In this document: positions 12,401 to 23,000 of the stretch, piece after piece
How positions within the stretch are numbered: the stretch's first letter is position 1
Layout of the letters: every line of letters starts with the position of its first letter
From: Membranipora membranacea
Lineage: Eukaryota; Bryozoa; Gymnolaemata; Cheilostomatida; Membraniporidae
Direction of reading: 5' to 3'
DNA: 64,000 nucleotides
NCBI GenBank assembly: GCA_914767715.1
Contig: OU612075.1
Coordinates: forward strand, 21,514,001 to 21,578,000
The notes under the pieces: model-generated
Told to the model about the DNA's origin: nothing
The model's database searches: none
Seen by the model: only the letters and a program-made list of their open reading frames with translations
Made by a program: the position numbers and the translations under genes

Positions 12401-14103
12401 GAAAAAACCTTTTTGCGCAATTATGTACCAACAAAATCTCCAAAGGCTGATGAGATTTTGGCAGATCATCCACCAATAAATGTTTCTGTCCTATGATAAC
12501 AGAGTCCTGGTGTTAGGAGAGGTAGAAAACATTCACTAAGTGAAGATCCAGACTCTAAGAAAGCGTCTTCCCCCATCGTCACTAAGAAGAGATCTCAGTC
12601 AGTAGACTCAGGGGTAAGCCTCATACATTAATGTACAAAGTATAAAGTTAGATGCTTTAAGTACGAACAGAGGTTTTATCCAAGTATGATGATATATCAA
12701 TCAAACTTTTGGCGAAAAGTAATGTAGAAAGGCCGAGAAAGACTGTTAGGATTCACTTTACGCATATACTTGCATGATTTAGAAATCGGAACACTGGCTT
12801 TGCTATCTCATAACCTTAAACTCTTGGAATCCCTTTTCTTGATGGAAGAGAGCACCACCATTGCTTTGCCGCAGAGATAGACTATTTCACAAGGCTATCC
12901 TGCAGGCAAAATGATTAGGGTAACTGATCTAGCTGTATTATTACGTTGCTAAAGATAGAGTCTGAGTAAAATAGAATTAATTGAAAGTGTAATTATAGTC
13001 ATTGTCTTTCAGATGAGAAGGAAGAACGACCTGCGTAGGTCTGTGATTCTCAGACAGGCTCTAACTCGACACAGCTCAGTGAACAGCTCTACATATAACA
13101 TCAGTCCTGTCTCCTCACTAACATCCTCTGATACTAACAGCTCTAAATCAATTACTACCCCTCCTAATACTCCTGTCACATCCTCAGGAGGCTCCACTAT
13201 CGAGATCCAAGACGTTTCTGATTATGGTCAGCTGAGATATATTCTTTTTTACACTATTCTAGCACCAAGTACAATATATTATGTAGTTGTGATATTTCAA
13301 CATCCCGGCTGTTCTTGTGCAACGTAGGTGCCTGAGCACTGCAAAACTATTTTCCTTAATGTAGTGATTGTCTTTGGTAAGAGATTTTAACTTCAGATGT
13401 GCTTAGACATCGGCAGCAATTGTTGAGCAACGAAACAAAATTGGGACTGAGAAATCAAGCCAAATTCCAAGGCCATTCTTGTCACAACCCTCGTCTACAA
13501 CGATCATGGATCAAGGATATTGTGTGTGCCTTTCCAGATGACATACTAGATGTGTATGCAAGTGTTCTGCTGTCAGCTCATAAAGGAGACAAGGAGGTGG
13601 CTATCTCTGATATTCATGAAACCATAAGGAAAAAGCTCGGAGACACCGAGGCAGAAAAGTTAGCAACTGCTGTCAGTAATCACATGGATCAGTCATTGGA
13701 TGACTCCAGTGTATTCTTTCCTGCCAGGTAAGTTTAATTATCCTTGAATGATTATTAGAACATCAGAGTTGATATGGTGTGTGTGTGTCCACCTTTGAAT
13801 CTGTCAAGTCATTGCCTACATGAAGTAGTGTTGAGAAAAATACGACGGCAGGTCTCGGAAATCAGTATATACTCGTTTCTTGTTAGGGTAAGATAATGGC
13901 TCATATGTTACATGGCTGAAGGCAAATCAAACTCTTATGAATGACAGAAGTCGCTACTAGCGATATTATTTATGACCCTGCCAGTTCTGGTAATCAGATA
14001 TATCTGTTTCAGTGAGTTACAAGAGGTGGGATCTGGTGTCAAAACTGAGCTCCTGTTGATGTCCATGCTGAAGTGGTATCTGCACAAACAGTCTGCAAGC
14101 TAA
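9430..14103 (+). CDS. NIMA-related serine/threonine kinase (NEK1/3/4/5-like)
   Basis: Ten exons encode 485 residues: 9430-9585, 10182-10284, 10724-10849, 11056-11209, 11592-11729, 12100-12274, 12503-12613, 13013-13226, 13538-13727, 14013-14103. The kinase domain fills residues about 6-250: glycine loop GSGSFGKV (12-19), ATP lysine K34, HRDLKTQN (127-134), DFG (147-149) and [11 protein letters not shown] in the activation segment. This last motif is typical of NEK kinases. After the kinase comes a basic serine-rich linker, then a C-terminal block with [18 protein letters not shown] that I cannot assign. All catalytic residues are present. NEK kinases act at cilia, centrosomes and in cell-cycle control. 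The exon 8 donor is GTCAGC, weaker than GTAAGC in the duplicate copy. Exons 6-10 are duplicated at 17958-19851. The gene converges on the CLPB copy at 14393, 290 bp away. Confidence 0.85.
9963..10062. repeat. Diverged copy of the foldback element family seen at 39529
   Basis: The left arm contains CCAATTTACCTGCAT and ACTCCC. The right arm contains GGGAGCAACTC and CAGGCAAATCGGATC. These are the same blocks, in the same order, as the better preserved element at 39529-39645. It lies in intron 1 of the NEK gene. The arms pair only roughly, so this is an old copy. Confidence 0.5.
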
Positions 14104-14392
14104 ACAAACTACTCTGCTGGCTTGTAGATGTCTTATTCATCATACTTGGCTGCATAGTTTTCTGCAGGTGATACAAATTCTTAATTTGCGACACACTTCT
14201 TATATCTTTACTCAAACTGTGCCAAAAAGATGAGCTTTTTACCTTTATAACAATTTTAATGTGTTTATTTTAAAATTTAATAATTTGAATACATATAATC
14301 AAAAACTAAATACATTATGTCTTTGGCTTGCGTATCATTGTCATTAGATTGTGGATAAAAAATAGTTTGTTTTCAGTCATAACTCATAATAC

Positions 14393-17300
14393 TTAGTAGA
14401 TTTTAGTCGAGTATAAGTCAGTCAGATCAGCAAACTGAATATCGAGGTTCTCTTTCTCCCCCAGTGGTGATATTTTATATAGTCTGATGTATCTCCTTTC
14501 TTCGGATGTCTTCTTATTGCCAGTCTTAAAGAATTTCTTCCTTTTCAACTTATCATCATCTGGCAGGAAAAAAATAGAAAGACAGTAAAACATGAGAATA
14601 ACTGTTCGCATGAAAGAAACCATCAATGTCCGACTGAACGGTAAATTTCTTTAATTTTGAGTGAGAGTTTAGGTAGGGTTGAGCTAGGGTGAGTAAATGC
14701 TAGCTAGGGTGAGTAAATGTTAGCTAGTCTTATATTTACTATTTCAAGCGAGTGCAAAATGGCTAACTTTTCCTCTTGTAAATACTTTGCTCCACTAGGG
14801 CAGCGACATTACTCTACCGGCAAACAATCCCATATATGTACTGAGATACTTACTTAACAGGTGATCTGCTTGTAAATGTAGGAAATCACCAGGTTTGTAC
14901 AATCCGGACTCCTCGGCCTGTGATAGCTTTGAAACTACCTGTCTGTCAATCTGGTGTGATTAAAAAAATCATTAATAAAGGTCACATCATAATACCCAGT
15001 ATGTAAAAACGTGTAGGAGATCGTCTTCTTAGTAATAATGAGTATGCAGCTCGGTACTATCAACAACTAAGAGTTTGAATTGAAACATTGCACAACACCT
15101 ATAACCATCATCAAACAAATATTTCAAAATTAGTTGTTAGCTGACATTGGCCAAATGGGGTTGTGCTGGGCTTAGAAAATGAATTATTTAGCTTGAGGTG
15201 GGAAGCATATGACTGCCTTCAACATTGCAGAATGCCATCTGCTGCGACACTGACTGTTTGAACTCATACAATCACACTGTTCCTTTACTCACCTCATATT
15301 TCATATTACGAGCTCCGTAAGTTTCATTAAAAGCCTTCTCTAGTATGTCTAACACAGGTTCATCCCAGCTCAGTGAGACGCCGTGCCGTGTGGCGGCCAT
15401 ACTTTTAACACTTCCGAGCTGCTGCACTATCATCTCCTGTTTCTCTTGAGTAGAGAAAGGAATGAAAATGGCCACTTCATTGATCCTTCCCAGGAACTCA
15501 TCTCTTTTAAACGCCTCCTACAAAAACAAACAGCAAAACAACTTCATGATGTTTGTGTGGTGTTTTTGTAATTAGTTGGATGGTTGGCTGATACTCGAGT
15601 CACATACTATCTGGCTGACCCAGGCCTTTATTTACTTTTTTTTAACATTTACTACTCTTAGTTTACAGTGTTTCTTTCTAGCAAAATACAAAAAAAATCT
15701 AATCTCATATGATATGCGACAGATGGATTCTCATAAAAATCTAGTATTCAGTTGTATAGAGTGGAGTTGTTTATAACAGACTTCTCAAAAGTTTGCTTTG
15801 CTAGATTGACACAAGAACTCACCTTAAACTCATCATGACGGAGCTTGGTCTGGAAGTCATGTATGTATTTATCCCTGCCTACAGACTCTGGCTCTGCTGA
15901 CTCCGTGGTCTCCTCAGTAGATGATGAGGTCTCGTCATACTTCTCTCTCAGGTTGCTGCCGAACTTTTTGATACTCTCAGTTGCCAGGTTAGCAGCCAGA
16001 ACGAACACAGCTTCGCAGCAATCCAATGTTTTACCAGACCCACTTGTTAGTCGACCTTCATCAAACAGCTACAGAACCAAAATAATAAATGAAAATCACA
16101 TTTCATACACATCATTGATATGCATATTATAGATGTGAGTGGGATACCACTCAATTACCATTATCCTAACACGGGTACCTGATGATATCAAATCTAGCTC
16201 ATGCATCCTTCACTTGAATGAAACCTAAACATCTTGTCATCAGTCATCATAAACTAGCTCATATTAAAACGCTAAGTAGAAGAGGCTCAACTCATTTTTG
16301 TCCTACATTCGGAGTTGAGAGGAAAGCCAGGTAACTAACAAAGTTTAACAGGTTTAGCTTGCCAGCTTTTAACTACACCGGGTATATATGATAATTTTTT
16401 ACACACACCGACCTGTAAGAGAGTAGAGAGAACATCACTATGAGCTTTATCTGCCTCATCAAACAGAACTATAGCCCTCTGATTCTTACTTAGTACATTA
16501 AATAAGGCTCCCTCTCCAGACGACCCGTAACCAACATAACCAGGTGGCGCTCCAATAAACTTAGCTACCTAAAATATCATCACAGTAACAATCTTTATCA
16601 GAATGATGGAATGAGATCTCTTTTCTCAAAATAATTTGCATGTGAAACTTCCAATTTGTAGCCGGAGGCAGCTTGACACAATATGGCTACAATGTAAAAT
16701 TATCGGTTGCAACTCCATGAGTGGATTTATATATTGATTTGTCACTGACTTCATATTTGGTCTCTTCTCTCCAAACACAACTGATGATCTCCAGATTGAG
16801 ACATGAAACTTTTGTTCGATGCCCATTCCACTGGATATATATTATTGTGTTGCAAACTAAAATCTCAACAAATGAAGAGAACTTACATCATCTTTCATCT
16901 GATAATCTGATAGATTAATATGCAGAAAGGAATCCTTCTCATCTCCTCTTAAATACTGAGCAAGAATCTTCGCCATCTCTGTCTTTCCTACAAAACAATA
17001 CAAGTCATGGTAAGCCTGGCTGGTCGTATGCGATACATACAATCCAGATAGTTATATGAGATGTAGGTTTCTCATAAAATCATTGACGCTAGTCTTTACA
17101 AGTACACAAGATACAGTCAATAGCATGCCCTACGTTTCAGAAATTGTGAGGATTCACATTTAATCCGATGGTTAATAATCGCAAATTCAGGTTAACTCTG
17201 AGGTATATTAAGTATCCTTTCTTCAATGTTTTGGCAAAGTAAACTGTAACGATACCAAGTATGATTGAGGAAATTCAATAGAAAATTTCAGGTGACTTTT

Positions 17301-17729
17301 TATTATTGGACATGACTTTTATTAAATTTGAAGGTCACATTGTGTCCTATCTACTCTCAAAATCCAAACCGTCTCTACTTACCCAGCCCAGATCCTCCGA
17401 CGAACAACAGAACCATCGGGTGTTTATCATTTATCCAGCCGTTCTCCATCCGTGTTACAACTGTAAAAAATAAAATTACCATAATACTCAGCTGGTTACT
17501 TGGAAATGGCAATTCACAAAGTTTGTTTTTGTAAAACACTTTGGTCCTTCGGTATAAAGAACTAGATTCTAGAACTTAGCATGATTAGTATGTAAGTGTT
17601 AGAATAATACAAAATATACCTACTGCTTGTAACTTGTTCTATAGCTAGCTGCTGTCCGACCAGCTCCGTCTCCAGTACTCTTCTAAAATTCTTCTTCTTA
17701 TAAATCTCAGGGTTCATGTGTTTCTCTCT
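14393..17729 (-). CDS. N-terminally truncated CLPB copy (AAA+ part only)
   Basis: Eight minus-strand exons remain open and in phase: 17624-17729, 17383-17460, 16887-16987, 16413-16568, 15823-16068, 15293-15517, 14854-14950, 14393-14559. They correspond to exons 7-14 of the full CLPB gene at 20092-25624. The ankyrin and targeting exons are absent. The first in-frame ATG is the fifth codon of the first exon, giving 387 residues. Walker A (GGSGLGKT), pore loop GYVG, Walker B LFDEAD, the FLGR arginine region and the sensor-2-like GARNMKYE are all kept. One exon is nine bases shorter than its partner, in frame. WDEP replaces WDER near the C-terminus. No obvious promoter precedes it: the NEK fragment begins directly beyond. 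It may be an expressed short paralogue, a pseudogene or an assembly product. Confidence 0.65.
14685..14801. repeat. MITE-like element, copy in duplicated unit 1
   Basis: Between GCTAGGGTGAGTAAATG and TTGCTCCACTAGGG lies a short element related to those at 30270-30453 and 33794-33976, which share CCTAGAGGAGTAA ends and an internal GCTAGC core. It lies in the intron between the last two CLPB exons. The matching position of unit 2 (20384-20520) holds the same element, so the insertion is older than the duplication. The left end contains a short internal direct repeat. Confidence 0.5.
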
Positions 17730-17957
17730 CTGGTAAGTTAAAAAAATTACATTTAATTTATTTTAAATATTGGGTGCTTCACTCAATTGGGCATCATGCA
17801 TCATGCAACTTATAGCTTATTCACTGAAGAGTATAGAGGCTGACATACTTTGATGATATTCCTCCGCCTCCAGGACCAAAAGGGTCGATCATGTTCTAAT
17901 TTGATAAAAATGTAATTCTGTCTCTGTGTGATGTCTTGGTCTCTTCTGTGTTTGCAG

Positions 17958-19851
17958 CCATTACCCGTTTAATCCTCTGAGCTCCCTGATTGAGATGATG
18001 TTACAGCATGAGGCTGACGATCGACCGTCAGCTGATCAGCTTCTTAGACTCCCCATACTCCGACCTCACATAGCAAAGTACGAACAGATGGCACTCAAAC
18101 TCATTGAAGCTAAACAGGCTAAGAAAACTGGGGTAAGAACTGTCTTTCTGAATGTTTAAAATGCCCAATGATGGAAATAGATCGCAATCTCTTATGAGCT
18201 GATACTAAACACGTCGGTTTAACCAAGGAGTTAAAGACATTGTTTAACATAAGCAAACAATTTTGATGGGCCTTTAACGTGATATATTGCCTTTCCAGTT
18301 TCTCAGGATTTACATATAATAATACATTTATTGTCCCATTTCAAAAATGATTAGAAATCTCACAAGACTTATGAGATTTTGGCAAATTATCAGATGCTGC
18401 TTCTCTTCAAGAAGACGCTTCTGTCTTATGATTACAGAGTCCTGGTGTAAGGAGAGGTAGAAAACATTCGCTAAGCGAAGATCCAGACTCTAAGAAGGCC
18501 TCGACACCCATCGTCACTAAGAAGAGATCTCAGTCTGTAGACTCAGGGGTAAGCCTGATACATTTCATGTACACAAGATACAAAATTAGACGGCTCTTAG
18601 TACAAACAGAGGTTTTATCCTAATATGAGATAATGCTTATTTGACATGAAGGTTAATGTAGATGCGTAGAATCTTCTCAACAGCCATTAGGGCATCTCAT
18701 CTAGTTATATTGCATCGCCAAAGTAAGGCCAAAGTTAGGTCAAAAATCAAGTGGAAGTGTATTTTTAGCTGTTACTATACTTTCAGATGAGAAGAAAGAA
18801 CGATCTGCGTAGGTCTGTGATTCTCAGACAGGCTCTAACTCGACACAGCTCAGTGAACAGCTCTACATATAACATCAGTCCTGTCTCCTCTGTGACATCC
18901 TCTGATACTGAAAGCTCTGAATCTCTCACTACTCCTCCTAATGCACCTGTCACCTCCTCAGGAGGCTCCACTATTGAGATACAAGACGCTTCTGATAATG
19001 GTAAGCCAGGATATATTCTTTTGGTCAATACGCTGTTCCGCCATTACTTTCAATCTATTATGATTTAAGAATGATATGTAATATTACAGCCTCCCTGCAG
19101 ATTTTGTGCAAAGTAAATGCTTGTCTATTGAAAACTATCTTTCCATTACTCTCTAGATGAGCTTATTGTGTACGAGATTTCTGTGTCAATTGTGCTTGAT
19201 TGATAATCTGAAATCCAAAGCCGTGCTTTACACAGCCCTCATTGACAGCAATCAGGCCCTTGTCTTTGGATTTTGTGCGTACTTTCTTCCAGATGAGATA
19301 CTAGATGTGTATGCAGGAGTTCTGTTGTCAGCTCATAAGGGAGAAAAGGAGGTGGCTATCTCTGATATTCATGAAGCCATAAGAAAGAAACTGGGAGACG
19401 CGGAGGCTGAAAAGTTAGCAGCGGCTGTCAGTATTCACATGGACCAATCACTGGATGACTCCAGTGTATTCTTTCCTGTCAGGTAAGGCTAATTTTCATC
19501 AAGAAATATTAGCAAACCATAGATAAATTCATCTTTCCCACAACAAGCCTGAAATATCACGCAGTTGCATGTAGTAATGTTGGGGAAAAATGCACTCATG
19601 AGTGAGCCAAATTACGTTTTTTCCATAAAGATCAAACAATATGGTGCTGTACTGTACGACTGTTATGAGGCATATTTAGCTCCAGTTAATGGCAGTCATT
19701 GCTATTATCGTTATTTTTGACGACTTTGCTTGTGCAGGAGATCTGATCTATCTTTTTCAGTGAGTTACAAGAGGTGGGATCTGGTGTCAAAACTGAGCTG
19801 CTGTTGATGTCCATGCTGAAGTGGTATCTGCACAAACAATCCCCAAGTTAA
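17958..19851 (+). CDS. NEK C-terminal copy lacking the kinase exons
   Basis: Five plus-strand exons match NEK exons 6-10 exactly in length and phase: 17958-18132, 18438-18548, 18787-19000, 19293-19482, 19761-19851. They are open from the first base to the TAA stop. The kinase glycine loop, HRD and DFG exons are missing because the duplication began just before exon 6. The peptide of the first exon is identical to that of the full gene, and most base differences elsewhere are synonymous. The exon 8 donor is a strong GTAAGC. Possible translation starts are the methionines of [13 protein letters not shown]. It may be an unattached gene fragment, a set of alternative 3' exons for the upstream kinase gene, or part of a haplotype misjoin. 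Confidence 0.6.
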
Positions 19852-20091
19852 CCAAACTTTCAATAATGAGTGCTGCTGCTGCTCAGTTTTCTGTAGGTAA
19901 ATTGCCATCTATACCAGTATTGTGCCAAAAGGACGAGCAATCTAATCTTTTTACCTTTGTGAGAATTTTATGTATTTATTTTAAAATTTAATATAATATT
20001 ATCAAAATCAAACAAAATTTGTCTTTGGCTTGCGTATCATTGTCATTGCATTGTGGAAAAAAAGTTAGTTTACAGTCATCAATCAGTATAC

Positions 20092-23000
20092 TTAGTAGAT
20101 TTTAGTCGAGTACAAGTCTGTCAGGTCAGCGAACTGAATATCCAGGTTCTCCTTCTCCCCCAGGGGTGATATTTTATATAGTCTGATGTATCTCCTTTCT
20201 TCAGATGTCTTCTTATTGCCCGTCTTAAAGAATTTCTTCCCTCTTGTCTTTCCATCATCTAGTAGAAAAGTTAAAATTTTAAAATCATTCCCAATAAGAA
20301 AAGAGAATAAAACATGAGAATAACTGTTCCCATGAAAGATAACCATCAAAGTCCAACTGAATGGTAAACAAATTAGTCAAAATACCCTAGATGAGTTAAG
20401 TTTAGCGAGTGTTTAGTCCCGCTAGTTGAATGTCAGCTAGCATTAAAATTTATTTAGCCATTTCATGCAAGTGTTAAATGGCTAACTTTTCCTCATGTAA
20501 ATACCTTACTCCTCTGGAGCTTGTAAAATATTCCACAGAAACACAAACCAATGTACTTACTAAACAGGTGATCTGCTTGCAAATGCAGGAAATCACCAGG
20601 TTTGTACAATCCGGACTCCTCGGCCTGTGATAACTTTGAAACTACCTGTCTGTCAATCTGGTGTGATTAAAAAAAAATCATTCAAAGTCATATAAGAAAC
20701 CTGTCTGGGATTGTCTTCTCAATAATAATGAGTAAGCTACTCTGATTCCTTCCCACAGAGCTAAGATGTTTGATATGACTAAAAGTTTAGAGCACAATGT
20801 GTCGCAATGTGGGAGAGACAGAATACAATATCATATTAAAATGTTGCACAATGCCTAAAACCATATCGAGCTAATACAGTCAAAATATCATGATGGACTT
20901 GGATCTTGGGCTTAATTATGAGATTAATTAGCTTGAAGTGCGGGGACAGCAACAACAACACTGACCTTTTACTCACCTCATATTTCATATTACGAGCTCC
21001 GTAAGTTTCATTAAAAGCCTTCTCCAGTATGTCTAACACACGTTCATCCCAGCTCAGTGAGACGCCGTGCCGTGTGGCGGCCATACTTTTAACACTTCCG
21101 AGCTGCTGCACTATCATCTCCTGTTTCTCTTGAGTAGAGAAAGGAATGAAAATGGCCACTTCATTGATCCTTCCTAGAAACTCATCTCTTTTAAACGCCT
21201 CCTATAGAAAGACACACAGCAAAACATACATTATGTTATCTCGTACTTGCTAGATTGTGTTGGAATCGTTTAATTGATAATTTATCAAACTTATGCTTTG
21301 CCTGGCTGACAACTGACTGTACCTTGAACTCATCATGACGTAGCTTGGTCTGGAAGTCATGTATGTACTTATCCCTGCCTACAGACTCTGACTCAGGTGC
21401 CTCTGCTGACTCAGTACTATCCTCAGTAGATGATGAGGTTTCGTCATACTTCTCCCTCAGATTGGTGCCGAACTTTTTGATACTCTCAGTTGCCAGGTTT
21501 GCGGCCAGAACGAATACAGCTTCACAGCAGTCTAATGTTTTACCAGATCCGCTGGTCAATCGGCCCTCATCAAACAGCTGAGGATAAATAACCAAAAGAG
21601 TTTGTAGAAAATCACATGGTCTACACATTTTGGGTGCACAGATATGGCTGGGGTTTAGACCATTGTATTAACTTCATCTTATCGCCAATAACTGAGGACA
21701 TCACATGTATCCTTCAACCTTGCAACCTGAGTGTCTCAACATTTCATAGCCAAATTATAAATTATCATGTCAACTCGTTGTTTTGTTTGATAAATTAATT
21801 AATACATGAGCTGGGGAGAAAGCCAAGTAAAAGAAGCTGACAGAGTTCAACCAGTTTTGCTTGTGAGCTGCTTAATAGATGGGGTAAATATGATATTGAT
21901 ATGATACATAATATTACATTTAACACACAAACCTGTAAGAGAGTAGAGAGAACATCACTATGAGCTTTATCTGCCTCATCAAACAGAACTATAGCCCTCT
22001 GATTCTTACTTAGTACATTAAATAAGGCTCCCTCTCCGGACGACCCGTAACCAACATAACCAGGGGGCGCTCCAATAAACTTAGCTACCTGAAATATCAT
22101 CACGGTAAAAAACTTAGCCGCTTAAAATATCATCATAGTAACAAACTTTATCAGAATGATGGAATGACATCTCTTTTAACAAAATATTTTGCATGTGAAA
22201 CTTCTAATCTGTGACCGGAGGCAAGTTGACACAATACGGCAACAATGTTAAAATATCGGTTGCAACTTCATGAGTGGATTTATATATTAATTAGTCACTG
22301 ACTTCATGTTTGATCTCCAAACACAACTGATGATCTCCAGATTGAAATAGGAAACTTTTGTTCGATGCCCATTTCATGGGATATATATTATTGTGTTGCA
22401 AACTAATATCTCAACAAATAAATAGAACTTACGTCATCTTTCATCTGATAATCTGAGAGATTAATATGTAGAAAAGAATCCTTCTCATCTCCTCTTAGAT
22501 ACTGAGCAAGAATTTTTGCCATTTCTGTCTTTCCTGTAAAACAATACAAGCCATGGTTAGCCTTGCTGGCCCAACGCGAAGAATATGGGTCAGATAGATA
22601 TATGAAAAGTGGCTTTCTCAGGAAATCATTAAAACTTTGGCAAGGAAACAATAGCCAGTCAATTGCAGGCCCTACTTTTCAGGAATTATGAGGATTAAGC
22701 TATATTTCAGGGGTTTATTTTTTCGAATTCGTGTTGAGGCAGAGGTTTATAATATTTTTTCTTCAATGATTCGGAGAAGTGAAATGTAACATATATCAAG
22801 GATGAGAGATGCAATTGTGACATGATTTTTACTTCATTTGAAGGCCATATTGTGTGCTATCTACACATCAAATCCCAACCAGCTCTACTTACCCAGTCCG
22901 GTTCCTCCAACAAACAAGAGGACCATCGGGTGTTTATCATTTATCCAGCCGTTCTCCATCCGAGTAACAACTGTAAGATTTAAAAGTATAATTACAAATA

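Larger units (their letters stand above)
11925..17790. repeat. Tandem segmental duplication, unit 1
   Basis: This unit holds NEK exons 6-10 (+) and the last eight CLPB exons (-). It is repeated directly at about 17795-23275. The left limit is where the sequence around CATCATGC...TTCACTTAAGGG resembles that at 17800-17830. The right limit is just beyond the CLPB exon at 17729, where similarity to 23275 stops near AATATTGGGT. Exons are very similar between units, while introns differ strongly with many indels. Limits are accurate to about 20-40 bp by eye. Confidence 0.85.

Noticed and set aside
13227-13327. Read-through of NEK exon 8 as a genuine C-terminus
   Set aside because: The extension ([13 protein letters not shown] and onward) has no counterpart in the duplicate copy, which uses a good donor at the same place. 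It remains possible as intron retention.
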